A DNA stretch of 36,884 nucleotides from Hyphomicrobiales bacterium. GTDB lineage: Bacteria; Pseudomonadota; Alphaproteobacteria; Rhizobiales; Rhizobiaceae. Shown piece after piece: positions 29,071-36,884 of the stretch. The notes under the pieces were generated by a model that did no database searches, was not told the DNA's origin, and saw only the letters and a list, made by a program, of their open reading frames with translations. Location: contig JAFKJY010000090.1 in assembly GCA_017305835.1 (NCBI GenBank), forward strand, positions 1 to 36,884, written 5' to 3'. Position 1 is the stretch's first letter. The number at the start of each line of letters is the position of its first letter. The position numbers and the translations under genes are program-made.

Positions 29071-29844
29071 CTACCCCGCCAGCTCGACGAGGCCTTCGGC
29101 CGCGCGGATCATCATGGCGATGTCCTGCGGCCGCGACAGGCGGTGGTCGCCGTCGCGCACCAGCGACAAGGTGACGTCGTCGGCCGGCAGGTGCTCGGTC
29201 AGCCGCATCGCGTGGCGGTAGGGCACGTCGGGGTCCTGCATGCCCTGCAGGATGTGGACCGGGCAGTGCGTGTCGATCAGGCCGGTGAGCACGCGGTTCC
29301 GTTCGCCGTCCTCGAACAGCGCGCGCGTATAGACGTAAGGGTCGTCGGAATATTGCGACGGCTCGCCGAACCAGCCCTTCTCGGCCAGATCCCGGCGCTG
29401 CGCGTCGGAAAGCTGCGGCTCGACCAGCTCGGTGGTGAAGTCGGGCGCCGGCGCGGTCAGCAGCAGGCCGGCCAGCCGGTCGCCCTCGCCCGCCCTGTGC
29501 AGCTCCTGCACCATCCTCAGCGCGATCCAGCCGCCCATCGAGGAGCCGACGAGGATCTGCCGGCCGGTGGTGAAGGCGCGGAAGACGGCCAGGCTCTCCT
29601 CCAGCCAGCGCGAGATCGTGCCTTGCGCGAAGTCGCCGCCCGACTCGCCGTGGCCGGAATAGTCGAAGCGGACGAAGGCGCGGCCGGTGCGCTGCGCCCA
29701 CGCGTCGAGGGCGGCGGCCTTGGTGCCCTTCATGTCGGAGCGGTAGCCGCCCAGCCAGACGAAGCCCGGCTCGTGGCCTGCACGGCGGCGCAAGGCGATG
29801 CGCCGGTCGCCCACCATCGTGAATTGCGGTTCGGTGTCGGTCAT
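29071..29844 (-). CDS. Alpha/beta hydrolase (ABHD10-like esterase/thioesterase)
   Basis: 257 residues. The nucleophile elbow GSSMGG places Ser102; the acid is Asp204 or Asp206 in LQGMQDPDVPY; His234 is in RDGDHRLSRPQD. The N-terminal half (FVWLGGYRSDMKGTKAAALD and RAFVRFDYSGHGESGGDF) strongly resembles the mitochondrial ABHD10 group, which acts as an acyl-protein thioesterase and glucuronide esterase. No signal peptide, so it is cytosolic. ATG 29844 and ATG 29853 are both possible and neither has a good SD. It forms a unit with benE, suggesting, without proof, a role in aromatic ester or acyl conjugate use. Confidence 0.88.
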   Translation of the reverse strand: MTDTEPQFTMVGDRRIALRRRAGHEPGFVWLGGYRSDMKGTKAAALDAWAQRTGRAFVRFDYSGHGESGGDFAQGTISRWLEESLAVFRAFTTGRQILVGSSMGGWIALRMVQELHRAGEGDRLAGLLLTAPAPDFTTELVEPQLSDAQRRDLAEKGWFGEPSQYSDDPYVYTRALFEDGERNRVLTGLIDTHCPVHILQGMQDPDVPYRHAMRLTEHLPADDVTLSLVRDGDHRLSRPQDIAMMIRAAEGLVELAG

Positions 29845-29935
29845 GGCGGGCATGGGTAGGCAATCGCGGCGAGGCAGGCAAGCCGCAGTCGAGCGGGAAA
29901 GCATAGCGGGGTGATTCATCGCCACGTCTGTGCTA

Positions 29936-29964
29936 TTGACAGCACCGGGCCGGACACCACATTG
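29936..29964 (+). promoter_or_regulatory. Candidate promoter of infC
   Basis: Consensus TTGACA (29936-29941), 17-base spacer, weak ACATTG (29959-29964). It would give a leader of about 50 bases before the AUU start. Confidence 0.4.
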
Positions 29965-30006
29965 CGCGTCCGGGTTTTCCCGCGAGCATACGGTCATCAA
30001 CTGCAG

Positions 30007-30024
30007 AAGGAGTGAACGACCATT
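30007..30024 (+). promoter_or_regulatory. infC ribosome site and AUU start
   Basis: AAGGAG (30007-30012) sits 9 bases before ATT (30022-30024). Translation from this ATT reads (I/M)[20 protein letters not shown], the normal IF-3 beginning. No ATG exists in frame until 30217. A rare AUU start is the known basis of IF-3 self-control. Confidence 0.88.
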
Positions 30025-30558
30025 CGCAGACCATTCAAAGCCGCGGCGCCGACGAAGGAAGGGCCGCGCTCCAACCGCGAGATCCGGGTTCCCCGGGTCC
30101 AGCTCATCGACGCGGACGGCAACAATCGCGGCAACGTTTCCATCAACGAAGCGCTGCTCGCCGCAGAGGAAGCGGGGCTCGACCTCGTCGAGATTTCCCC
30201 CAACGCCGAACCGCCGGTGTGCAAGCTCACCGATCTCGGCAAGCTGAAATACCAGAGCCAGAAGAAGGCCGCCGAGGCGCGCAAGAAGCAGAAGGTCATC
30301 GAGATCAAGGAGATCAAGATGCGCCCGAACATCGACACTCACGACTACGAGGTGAAGATGAAGGCCGTGCGCCGCTTCTTCGACGAGGGCGACAAGGTCA
30401 AGCTGACGCTGCGCTTCCGCGGCCGCGAGATGGCGCATCTCGAGCTCGGCATGCAGCTCCTCAACAAGGTGCGCGAGGAAGTCACCGAGATCGCCAAGGT
30501 CGAGGCCGAGCCCAAGCTCGAAGGCCGTCAGATGATGATGGTGCTGGCGCCGAAATAA
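30022..30558 (+). CDS. infC: Translation initiation factor IF-3
   Basis: 178 residues from the ATT start. It binds the 30S subunit, blocks premature 50S joining and checks start-codon pairing. The N-domain contains [20 protein letters not shown], then [20 protein letters not shown] and [19 protein letters not shown]; the C-domain contains [37 protein letters not shown], and ends [13 protein letters not shown]. Length is exactly in the family range, and starting at the first ATG would delete the whole N-domain. IF-3 discriminates against AUU, so excess protein lowers its own synthesis. rpmI and rplT follow but appear to have their own promoter. Confidence 0.96.
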   Translation: MRRPFKAAAPTKEGPRSNREIRVPRVQLIDADGNNRGNVSINEALLAAEEAGLDLVEISPNAEPPVCKLTDLGKLKYQSQKKAAEARKKQKVIEIKEIKMRPNIDTHDYEVKMKAVRRFFDEGDKVKLTLRFRGREMAHLELGMQLLNKVREEVTEIAKVEAEPKLEGRQMMMVLAPK

Positions 30559-30611
30559 GGCGCCGCGCCCGTTCCCCTGACCCGCGTCGCACCGGGACGT
30601 GTCGCGCCCTG

Positions 30612-30640
30612 TTGCGGATTCCCCGGGGCTTCTGTATAGA
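30612..30640 (+). promoter_or_regulatory. Promoter of rpmI-rplT
   Basis: TTGCGG (30612-30617), exact 17-base spacer, TATAGA (30635-30640). The predicted transcript start near 30647 leaves a leader of about 130 bases before rpmI. Confidence 0.62.
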
Positions 30641-30654
30641 GCGCGCGTTCAGAG

Positions 30655-30755
30655 CCGCCCGGCAGGGCATGCCGTGGCGGTTTCTCATGCTTTCCGGACG
30701 AATGGTCTCGTTCCGGAGCACAACAAGCCCAATGGTGGGCAGCCCGACCGCGGGC
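30655..30755 (+). promoter_or_regulatory. Structured 5' leader of rpmI-rplT, candidate ribosomal-protein leader RNA
   Basis: Four successive stem-loops fill the space between promoter and SD. H1: CCGCC+CGGCA with TGCCG+GGCGG, one bulged T (30655-30680). H2: TCCGGACGA with TCG+TCCGGA, one bulged T (30693-30717). H3: GCCCA/TGGGC, loop ATGG (30727-30740). H4: GCCCG/CGGGC, loop ACCG (30742-30755). Binding by L20 or L35 for feedback control is inference from known L20 leaders in other phyla. Confidence 0.55.
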
Positions 30756-30775
30756 ACCAAGAAGGAAGAAGCAAA

Positions 30776-30985
30776 ATGCCCAAGATGAAGACCAAGTCCG
30801 CTGCCAAGAAGCGGTTCAAGGTCACCGGAACCGGCAAGGTGAAGGTGCAGGCCGCCGGCAAGCGCCACGGCATGATCAAGCGCTCGAACAAGTTCATCCG
30901 CGACGCCCGCGGAATGACCACGATGGCCGAACCCGACGCCAAGAAGGTCATCAAGAACTTCCTGCCCAATGGCGGCGGGCTCTGA
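30776..30985 (+). CDS. rpmI: 50S ribosomal protein L35
   Basis: 69 residues, very basic. It begins [23 protein letters not shown] and contains the [20 protein letters not shown] core and an NFLPNG ending, all typical of bacterial L35. AAGGAAG lies just before the ATG. rplT follows after 26 bases in the usual rpmI-rplT order. Confidence 0.97.
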   Translation: MPKMKTKSAAKKRFKVTGTGKVKVQAAGKRHGMIKRSNKFIRDARGMTTMAEPDAKKVIKNFLPNGGGL

Positions 30986-31011
30986 GAGCGGCAAGATAAG
31001 GAGATCATGAC

Positions 31012-31413
31012 ATGGCACGCGTGAAGAGGGGCGTCACCGCCCACGCCAAGCACAAGAAGGTGCTGAAGGCCGCCAAGGGTTTCTACGGCCGCCGCAAGAA
31101 CACGATCCGCATCGCCAAGCAGGCGGTGGAGAAGTCGCTGCAGTACGCCTACCGCGACCGCAAGGCGCGCAAGCGCAACTTCCGCGCGCTGTGGATCCAG
31201 CGCATCAACGCCGCGGTTCGCGAGCACGGCCTGACCTATGGCCGCTTCGTCGACGGCCTCAACAAGGCCGGCATCGAGATCGACCGCAAGGTGCTGTCCG
31301 ACATGGCCATCCACGAGCCGGCGGCGTTCGCCGCGCTGGTGGCCAAGTCGAAGGATGCGCTGGTCTACCTGAAAGACACCACCCCGAACGCTTTTGAGAG
31401 CGCCGTCGCCTAA
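31012..31413 (+). CDS. rplT: 50S ribosomal protein L20
   Basis: 133 residues. It is an early assembly protein binding 23S rRNA. Features are [60 protein letters not shown], and the globular C-domain [20 protein letters not shown]. The family is usually about 117-135 residues. AAGGAG precedes the ATG with good spacing. In other bacteria L20 represses its own operon by binding the leader mRNA, which is relevant to the structured leader upstream of rpmI. A strong terminator follows. Confidence 0.98.
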   Translation: MARVKRGVTAHAKHKKVLKAAKGFYGRRKNTIRIAKQAVEKSLQYAYRDRKARKRNFRALWIQRINAAVREHGLTYGRFVDGLNKAGIEIDRKVLSDMAIHEPAAFAALVAKSKDALVYLKDTTPNAFESAVA

Positions 31414-31453
31414 GGCCGCCGCGCTTCCCAAGCTTTCGAAAATCTGATTTGGG

Positions 31454-31487
31454 AAACCCGCGCCGGCACGGCTGGCGCGGGTTTTTC
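31454..31487 (+). terminator. Rho-independent terminator after rplT
   Basis: 11-bp stem AAACCCGCGCC (31454-31464) / GGCGCGGGTTT (31474-31484), 9-base loop, then TTC. A second inverted repeat, TTCCCAA (31425-31431) / TTGGGAA (31449-31455), abuts and shares two bases with the terminator stem. It lies 36 bases before pheS, so it could also attenuate pheS. Confidence 0.88.
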
Positions 31488-31522
31488 TATGACGCCACGA
31501 ACCGCACCCGACGGATTGCACG

Positions 31523-32611
31523 ATGAGTGAACTCGATACGCTCGAAAAGACATTGATGGCCGAGATCGCCTCGGCAGGCGACGAGGCCGCGATCGAGGCT
31601 GTCCGGGTCTCCGCGCTCGGCAAGAAGGGCTCGATCTCCGAGCGGCTGAAGACGCTGGGCGCGATGAGCCCGGAGGAACGGCAGACCGCAGGCCCGGCGA
31701 TCAACGGCCTGAAGAACCGCGTCACCGAGGCGCTGACGGCGCGCCGGGCGGAGCTGCGCGACGTCGCCATCCAGGCGCGGCTGGCGGCGGAGCGGTTGGA
31801 CGTGACGCTGCCGGTGCGGCAGGCGCCGGCCGAGCGCGGCCGCATCCATCCGATCAGCCAGGTCACCGACGAGATCGCGGCGATCTTCGGCGACCTCGGC
31901 TTCTCGATCGCCGAGGGGCCGGACATCGAGACAGACCACTACAACTTCACCGCGCTGAACTTCCCCGAAGGGCATCCGGCGCGCGAGATGCACGACACGT
32001 TCTTCTTCAACCCCAAGGGCGACGGCCTGCCGCCGCGGCTGCTACGCACGCACACCTCGCCTGTCCAGATCCGGACGATGGAGGCGCAGAAGCCGCCGAT
32101 CCGCATCGTCATCCCGGGCAAGACCTACCGGCAGGACAGCGACGCCACGCACTCGCCGATGTTCCACCAGCTCGAGGGGCTGGTGATCGACAGGACGGCG
32201 AACGTCGCCAACATGAAGTGGGTGCTTTCAGAGTTCTGCAAGGCCTTCTTCGAGGTGCCGAACGTCAACATGCGCTTCCGGCCGAGCTTCTTCCCGTTCA
32301 CCGGGCCGGGCCTCGAGGTCGACATCCAGTGCGACCGCTCGCGGCCGGGCGAGGTGCGCTTCGGCGAGGGCAGCGACTGGATGGAGATCCTCGGCTGCGG
32401 CATGGTGCATCCCAACGTGCTGCGCTTCGGCGGGCTCGACCCGGACGAATACCAGGGCTTCGCCTGGGGCATGGGCATCGACCGCATCGCCATGCTGAAA
32501 TACGGCATGCCGGATCTGCGCGCCTTCTTCGACGCCGACGTCCGCTGGCTCTCGCACTACGGCTTCCGCCCGCTCGACCTGCCGACGCTGTTCGGCGGGC
32601 TGAGCAGCTAG
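31523..32611 (+). CDS. pheS: Phenylalanyl-tRNA synthetase alpha subunit
   Basis: 362 residues. Catalytic subunit of the alpha2beta2 class II enzyme charging tRNA-Phe. The N-terminal coiled coil ([20 protein letters not shown] and [18 protein letters not shown]) precedes the class II core: [19 protein letters not shown], motif 1-2 region [39 protein letters not shown], and motif 3 [14 protein letters not shown]. Length matches the family. The ATG at 31523 has only a weak GGA-type site. It is separated from pheT by a two-gene insertion instead of being adjacent. Confidence 0.98.
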   Translation: MSELDTLEKTLMAEIASAGDEAAIEAVRVSALGKKGSISERLKTLGAMSPEERQTAGPAINGLKNRVTEALTARRAELRDVAIQARLAAERLDVTLPVRQAPAERGRIHPISQVTDEIAAIFGDLGFSIAEGPDIETDHYNFTALNFPEGHPAREMHDTFFFNPKGDGLPPRLLRTHTSPVQIRTMEAQKPPIRIVIPGKTYRQDSDATHSPMFHQLEGLVIDRTANVANMKWVLSEFCKAFFEVPNVNMRFRPSFFPFTGPGLEVDIQCDRSRPGEVRFGEGSDWMEILGCGMVHPNVLRFGGLDPDEYQGFAWGMGIDRIAMLKYGMPDLRAFFDADVRWLSHYGFRPLDLPTLFGGLSS

Positions 32612-32614
32612 GCC

Positions 32615-32851
32615 GTGCCGACGCTTCTCATATGGCGCGGCTATAAGTTCCGCTTCTACGCCCTCGACACGGGCGAGCCGCCCCACGTGCACATCGTGAA
32701 GGACGGCAAGTCGCTGAAGGTGTGGCTGCAAAGCGTGGAGGTTGCCCGTAACAAGGGATACACTGACCAGGAGGTTGCCCGGCTGCTCGCGATCGTCGCC
32801 GAGCGCCGGGACGATTGGATGGGTGCTTGGAATGACTTCTTTGGCATTTGA
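32615..32851 (+). CDS. DUF4160 protein, possible toxin-antitoxin partner
   Basis: 78 residues from a GTG at 32615, three bases after the pheS stop. It matches the DUF4160 pattern: an initial PTLLIWRGYKFRFYALD, then the conserved PPHVHI histidines, a short strand KSLKVWL and a C-terminal helix pair ending WMGAWNDFF. The function of the family is not established; it is often paired with a DUF2442 protein, and such pairs have been proposed as toxin-antitoxin-like. About 15 of 78 codons end in A or T, high for this window. The 3' end overlaps the next gene by 20 bases. Confidence 0.82.
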   Translation: MPTLLIWRGYKFRFYALDTGEPPHVHIVKDGKSLKVWLQSVEVARNKGYTDQEVARLLAIVAERRDDWMGAWNDFFGI

Positions 32852-33107
32852 GACCGACGAGATGCGGCCGATCAAGGCATGGTGCACGCAGTCTGAAGTG
32901 CACGTCACCCTGGCTGACGGCCGGTCCATTGTCACGCCGCTCTGGTGGTATCCCTTCCTGGCCAATCTGGATCAGTCCCAGCTCGACGACATCGAGCTGA
33001 TGTACGAAGGAATCTGGTGGCCCGCAGCCGATGAGGGCATCTCCGTCAAGAGCATGTTTCTCGGCATCAAGGCGCCGGGAGCGAAGAAACCGCGCAGAGC
33101 CGCGTAA
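32832..33107 (+). CDS. DUF2442 protein, partner of the DUF4160 gene
   Basis: 91 residues from ATG 32832, inside the end of the DUF4160 gene. DUF2442 features are the strand-rich IKAWCTQSEVHVTLADGRSI, the WYPFLANLDQSQLDDIELM segment (usually the LxWxPRL.. part of the family) and the GIWWPAADEGISVKSMF ending. A short basic tail follows (KAPGAKKPRRAA). Function is unknown; structurally related proteins resemble small DNA-binding or antitoxin-like folds, which is inference. About 20 of 91 codons end in A or T against 6 in the first 91 of pheT, suggesting recent acquisition. pheT follows after 18 bases. Confidence 0.82.
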   Translation: MTSLAFETDEMRPIKAWCTQSEVHVTLADGRSIVTPLWWYPFLANLDQSQLDDIELMYEGIWWPAADEGISVKSMFLGIKAPGAKKPRRAA

Positions 33108-33125
33108 CAGGCAGCAGAAACGACA

Positions 33126-35543
33126 ATGAAATTCACCCTCTCCTGGCTGAAGGACCATCTCGAGACCGACGCCTCGCTCGACGAGATCGTCGACAGGCTC
33201 ACCATGATCGGGCTCGAGGTCGAGGCGGTCGACGACAAGGCGGCGCTGAAGCCGTTCGTCATCGCCCGCGTGCTGACGGCACAGAAGCATCCCGAGGCCG
33301 ACCGGCTGCAGGTGCTGACGGTCGACGCAGGCCCCAACGTCAACGGCGGAAGGCCGGTGCAGGTGGTCTGCGGCGCGCCGAACGCGCGCGCGGGCCTGAT
33401 CGGCGCCTTCGCCACGCCCGGAACCTACGTGCCCGGCATCGACGTGACGCTGTCGGTCGGCAAGATCCGCGGCGTCGAGAGCCACGGCATGATGTGCTCG
33501 GAGCGCGAGCTGCAGCTCTCCGACGAGCACACCGGCATCATCGACCTGCCGGCCGACGCGCCGGTGGGCACGCCGTTCGCGGCCTACGCCCATCTCGACG
33601 ACCCTGTCATCGAGATCAACCTGACGCCGAACCGGCCGGACGCGGCGAGCGTCTACGGCATCGCGCGCGACCTCGCGGCCGCCGGCCTCGGGCGGCTGGT
33701 CAACGGCCATGTCGGCGCGGTCCCCGGAACGGGCGAGACGCCGGTCAAGGTCGTGATCGAGGCGCCGGAGCTGTGCCCCGGCTTCGCGCTGCGGCTGGTC
33801 CGCGGGGTGAAGAACGGCCCCTCGCCGAAATGGCTGCAGCAGCGGCTGATCGCGATCGGCCAGCGCCCGATCAACGCGCTGGTCGACATCACCAACTACG
33901 TCACCTTCGACCGCGGCCGGCCGCTGCATGTCTACGATGCGAAGAAGGTCGCCGGCGACCTCGTCGTGCGCCGCGCCCGCGACGGCGAGACGGTGCTCGC
34001 GCTGAACGAGCGCGAATACGCGCTGACCCCGGACATGTGCGTGATCGCCGACGCCAACGGCGCCGATTCGATCGCCGGCGTGATGGGCGGCGAGCGCACC
34101 GGCAGCGACGAAGGCACGACCGACGTGCTGATCGAATCGGCGCTGTGGGAGCCGCTCAACATCGCACGCACCGGCCGCACGCTCGGCATCGTCACCGACG
34201 CGCGCTACCGCTTCGAGCGCGGCGTCGATCCCGAGTTCATGGTGCCGGGGCTGGAACTCGCCACGAAGCTGGTGCTCGAACTGTGCGGCGGCGAGCCGAC
34301 CCGGATCGAGGTCGCCGGCTATGCCGGCTACACGCCGAGGATCGTCGCCTTCCCGGTCGCCGAGGTGAAGCGGCTGACCGGCCTCGACGTGCCGGCGCAG
34401 ACGAGCCTCGACATCCTGTCGCGCCTCGGCTTCACGCCGAAGGGCTCGGGCGCGACGGTCGACGTCGCGGTGCCGTCCTGGCGGCCTGACGTCGAGGGCA
34501 AGGCCGATCTCGTCGAGGAAGTGATGCGCATCCACGGCGTCGAGAAGATCGCGCCGCAGCCGCTGCCGAGCTTCGGCGCGGTCAACGGCAGGATCCTGAC
34601 GACGCTGCAGGTGCGCACCCGCAACGCCAAGCGGGCGCTCGCCGTGCGCGGCATGATGGAGGCTGTGACCTGGTCGTTCATCCCCGAGGCGCATGCGAAG
34701 CTGTTCGGCGGCGGCCAGCCGGAGCTGAAGCTCGCCAACCCGATCGCCGCCGACATGTCGGACATGCGGCCCTCGCTGCTGCCGGGCCTGATCGCGGCCG
34801 CGCAGCGCAATGCCGACCGCGGCTTTTCCGACGTCGCGCTGTTCGAGGTGTCGGGCACCTATGAGGGCGACACGCCCGAGGCGCAGCGCCGGGTCGCGGC
34901 CGGCGTGCGCAGGGGAACCGCCCGCGCCGACGGCCAGGGCCGCCACTGGGCCGGCAACGCCGCCGCCGTCGGCGTGTTCGACGCCAAGGCCGACGCGCTC
35001 GCCGCGCTGGAGGCCTGCGGCGCCCCGGTCGACAAGCTGACGATCGAGGCGGGCGGGCCGGCCTGGTACCATCCCGGCCGCTCCGGCACGATCAGGCTCG
35101 GCCCGAAGGCCGTGCTCGGCACGTTCGGCGAGTTCCACCCGAAGACGCTGGAAGCGCTCGATGCGAGCGGGCCGCTCTGCGGCTTCGAGGTGTTCGTCGA
35201 CGCCATCCCCGAGCCGAAGGCGAAGCCGACGCGGACCAAGCCGCGGCTCGACCTGTCGCCCTTCCAGCAGGTGAAGCGCGACTTCGCCTTTGTGGTCGAC
35301 CGCGCGGTCGAGGCCGGCGCGCTGACGCGCGCGGCAGCCGCCGCCGATCGCAAGCTGATCACCGGCGTGCGCGTCTTCGACGTGTTTGAGGGTGCATCGG
35401 TGGGCTCGGGCAACAAGTCGATCGCCATCGAGGTCGCGATCCAGCCGGTCGAGCGCACGCTGACCGACGAGGATTTCGAGGCGCTGGCCACCCGCATCGT
35501 CGACAACGTCGCCAAGCAGACCGGCGGCACGCTGCGGAGCTGA
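33126..35543 (+). CDS. pheT: Phenylalanyl-tRNA synthetase beta subunit
   Basis: 805 residues, the regulatory and editing subunit. Domain order: N-terminal [20 protein letters not shown], an OB-fold tRNA-binding domain at about 40-150 ([44 protein letters not shown]), the B3/B4 editing domain ([20 protein letters not shown] and [13 protein letters not shown]), B5 ([20 protein letters not shown]), the inactive class II core ([13 protein letters not shown]), and a C-terminal FDX-ACB anticodon-binding fold ([16 protein letters not shown]). Length is normal. Only a weak ribosome site precedes ATG 33126, so coupling to the upstream gene is plausible. Confidence 0.98.
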   Translation: MKFTLSWLKDHLETDASLDEIVDRLTMIGLEVEAVDDKAALKPFVIARVLTAQKHPEADRLQVLTVDAGPNVNGGRPVQVVCGAPNARAGLIGAFATPGTYVPGIDVTLSVGKIRGVESHGMMCSERELQLSDEHTGIIDLPADAPVGTPFAAYAHLDDPVIEINLTPNRPDAASVYGIARDLAAAGLGRLVNGHVGAVPGTGETPVKVVIEAPELCPGFALRLVRGVKNGPSPKWLQQRLIAIGQRPINALVDITNYVTFDRGRPLHVYDAKKVAGDLVVRRARDGETVLALNEREYALTPDMCVIADANGADSIAGVMGGERTGSDEGTTDVLIESALWEPLNIARTGRTLGIVTDARYRFERGVDPEFMVPGLELATKLVLELCGGEPTRIEVAGYAGYTPRIVAFPVAEVKRLTGLDVPAQTSLDILSRLGFTPKGSGATVDVAVPSWRPDVEGKADLVEEVMRIHGVEKIAPQPLPSFGAVNGRILTTLQVRTRNAKRALAVRGMMEAVTWSFIPEAHAKLFGGGQPELKLANPIAADMSDMRPSLLPGLIAAAQRNADRGFSDVALFEVSGTYEGDTPEAQRRVAAGVRRGTARADGQGRHWAGNAAAVGVFDAKADALAALEACGAPVDKLTIEAGGPAWYHPGRSGTIRLGPKAVLGTFGEFHPKTLEALDASGPLCGFEVFVDAIPEPKAKPTRTKPRLDLSPFQQVKRDFAFVVDRAVEAGALTRAAAAADRKLITGVRVFDVFEGASVGSGNKSIAIEVAIQPVERTLTDEDFEALATRIVDNVAKQTGGTLRS

Positions 35544-35705
35544 ACTCCCGGGCCGCCGGAAGCCTTGCCGGCTGCCCGATTCGCACCCGAGGGAACCGAC
35601 GGGCCGGTCGGCAGTTCGGGGCCGCAGACGGTGGCCGGCCGCGCGAATGGCGGGCCGCCGGATGCGGGTGCGGCAAAATTATCGGTTTGCCAGTCCCCAC
35701 CGCAT

Positions 35706-36665
35706 GTGCAAAACGCGATTCAAAAAGGGGAAGAATCGCTGAGCAAGAAGATCTGGCCGTTGATAGGGCTCGCGGCGGTCGCAGTGTCGATCTGGCTGCT
35801 CTATCACGAGTTGCGCGGCATCTCGTTCGCGGAGCTCGAGCGCAGCCTTTCCGCGATCAGGGGCCGGCACTGGGCGCTGGCGGTGGGCTGCACGCTGGTG
35901 GCGTATGCGGCGCTCGCCGGCTACGACCACATCGCGCTGATGCATCTCAGGCGCAGGGTGAGCTGGGTCTTCGTCACGCTCGCCTCGTTCACGGCCTATG
36001 CGCTGTCGCACAATATCGGCGCCTCGGTGTTTTCCGGCGCGGTGGTGCGTTACCGGGCCTATTCCTCGCGCGGGCTGACCGGCAGCGAGATCGGCGTGCT
36101 GGTCGCCTTCTGCTCCTTCACCTTCGCGCTGGGCACGCTGCTGCTGGCCGGGCTGGTGCTGGTGTTCGAGCCGGAGGTGACGGAGCGCTTCGTCGGCCTG
36201 CTGCCGGTCGAGGCGTCGGCCGCGACCGGCTTCCTGCTGCTCGCCTTCGTCGCGCTCTACGTCGCCGGGAGCTGGCTCGGCCTCAAGCCGCTGAAGCTCG
36301 GCCGCTTCGAGCTGCAATATCCGCGCCTGCCGATCGTGGCGCGGCAGCTCCTGATCGGGCCGCTGGAGATCGCGGCGGCCGCGGGCATCGTCTATTTCGC
36401 GCTGCCGGCGGTGGGAAATCCCGGCTACCCGATGGTGCTCGGCATCTTCCTCGTCTCGTTCTCGATCGCGCTCATCTCCCACGCGCCGGGCGGCATCGGC
36501 GTGCTGGAGCTCGCCTTCCTGACCGGTCTGCCGGACATGGACCAGGCCGACGTGCTGGCGGCGCTGATCGTCTTCCGCCTGCTCTACCTGATCATCCCGT
36601 TCGTGCTGTCGCTGTTCACGATACTGCTGTTCGAGCGGGCGCAGTACGGCCGCAAGGACGGCTGA
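35706..36665 (+). CDS. YbhN/UPF0104-type membrane protein (lysylphosphatidylglycerol synthase TM domain)
   Basis: About 308-319 residues. It is an integral membrane protein with about eight hydrophobic helices, beginning IWPLIGLAAVAVSIWLLYHE, with the family segments SHNIGASVFSGAVVRYR, and ISHAPGGIGVLELAFL near the end. It belongs to the flippase-like part of MprF/aglD proteins; no soluble aminoacyl-transferase domain is present, so it probably moves or senses a lipid rather than making lysyl-PG. The start is doubtful. GTG 35706 is the nearest standard codon, but it has no SD; a strong AAGGGGAAG (35725-35733) points instead to CTG at 35739, which would give SKKIWPLIGLA right after the first residue. 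Confidence 0.85.
   Translation: MQNAIQKGEESLSKKIWPLIGLAAVAVSIWLLYHELRGISFAELERSLSAIRGRHWALAVGCTLVAYAALAGYDHIALMHLRRRVSWVFVTLASFTAYALSHNIGASVFSGAVVRYRAYSSRGLTGSEIGVLVAFCSFTFALGTLLLAGLVLVFEPEVTERFVGLLPVEASAATGFLLLAFVALYVAGSWLGLKPLKLGRFELQYPRLPIVARQLLIGPLEIAAAAGIVYFALPAVGNPGYPMVLGIFLVSFSIALISHAPGGIGVLELAFLTGLPDMDQADVLAALIVFRLLYLIIPFVLSLFTILLFERAQYGRKDG
35725..35741 (+). promoter_or_regulatory. Strong ribosome site in front of a CTG codon
   Basis: AAGGGGAAG (35725-35733), then CTG at 35739-35741 in the frame of the YbhN-type gene. It lies inside the reading frame if the GTG at 35706 is used, which would be an unusual place for such a good SD. Confidence 0.5.
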
Positions 36666-36680
36666 GCGCCGCCCGCCCGG

Positions 36681-36884
36681 TCAGGCGGCCGCGAGGGTCA
36701 GCCGGTAGGACAGGCCGCCGGCGCCGTCGAGCCTGTAGTCGCCGCCCAACTGCTCGGAGAAGCTGCGGACGAGCCGCAGGCCGAGGCTGCGCGACGCAGC
36801 GTTGGGGTCGAAGCCGACGCCCCTGTCGGCGAGCGTCAGCACGGCCTTGCCGTCCTCGCCGCGCTCCAGCTCGATCAGGATCTC
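36681..36884 (-). CDS. Sensor histidine kinase, C-terminal part only
   Basis: 67 residues before the TGA at 36683-36681; the rest lies outside the window. The visible part is the end of a GHKL ATPase domain: LTLADRGVGFDP (N/G-box region with DxGxG-like DRGVG), then the G2 helix SLGLRLVRSFSEQLGGDYRL and a final beta strand. The GLRLVRSFSEQLGG form is common in HWE/HisKA_2 kinases of Rhizobiales. The sensory part is not visible, so the signal is unknown. It converges with the YbhN-type gene with 15 bases between. Confidence 0.82.
   Translation of the reverse strand, partial: EILIELERGEDGKAVLTLADRGVGFDPNAASRSLGLRLVRSFSEQLGGDYRLDGAGGLSYRLTLAAA

Noticed and set aside
27708..29174. 488-residue plus-strand ORF, highly charged
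   Set aside because: Antisense to benE; complement of membrane helices.
32628..35138. 836-residue minus-strand ORF
   Set aside because: Antisense to pheT, whose domain structure is complete and unmistakable.

Overview
The window is chromosomal DNA of a very GC-rich alphaproteobacterium, most likely a Hyphomicrobiales (Rhizobiales) member close to the Phyllobacteriaceae (Mesorhizobium-like). The basis is gene content and order: pyruvate carboxylase, a livHMGF / small membrane protein / livK cassette, a separate trpF-trpB-trpA block, a DUF2852 protein, infC-rpmI-rplT-pheS-pheT, and the tail of what looks like an HWE/HisKA_2-type histidine kinase. Nearly all codons end in G or C, so long antisense shadow ORFs are common. 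Genus-level placement is inference. No phage, transposase, integrase or CRISPR array was seen.

Layout. 1-2975: pyc, minus strand, 3' end cut by the window. 3149-9314: a complete branched-chain amino acid ABC transporter on the minus strand (livH-livM-livG-livF-small membrane protein-livK), closed by a strong terminator; livG carries an extra C-terminal helix-hairpin-helix domain. 9616-13671: a compact trans-4-hydroxy-L-proline catabolic cluster (epimerase, FAD oxidoreductase, DapA-family deaminase) with a divergent GntR regulator. The divergent promoter has two matching operator palindromes, one over each -10 box. 13853-17580: an L,D-transpeptidase lipoprotein coupled to a TusA-like protein, convergent with a D,D-carboxypeptidase / COG0523 GTPase pair. 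17786-19910: M20 amidohydrolase, tRNA-Arg(CCU), ubiX. 20115-23450: a HerA/FtsK-like ATPase convergent with a RecQ helicase. 23534-26324: trpA, trpB, trpF. 26368-29844: a heptamer-repeat hairpin, a YgjP-type metalloprotease, a DUF2852 protein, a BenE-like transporter and an ABHD10-like hydrolase. 30022-35543: the translation block infC (AUU start), rpmI, rplT, pheS, pheT. Here the usual pheS-pheT adjacency is broken by a two-gene DUF4160/DUF2442 module with atypical codon use. 35706-36884: a YbhN-type membrane protein and the 3' end of a histidine kinase gene.

How the genes fit together. Most of the window is conserved housekeeping: anaplerosis, amino acid uptake, tryptophan synthesis, envelope growth and translation. 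The hydroxyproline cluster is an accessory catabolic unit that should deliver 2-oxoglutarate semialdehyde to a dehydrogenase encoded elsewhere. The items most worth a second look are the structured rpmI leader (four successive stem-loops after a good promoter), the DUF4160/DUF2442 insertion in pheST, the symmetric divergent hydroxyproline control region, the LivG-HhH fusion, and the heptamer hairpin that supplies a stop codon. None is proven to be a new system from sequence alone.
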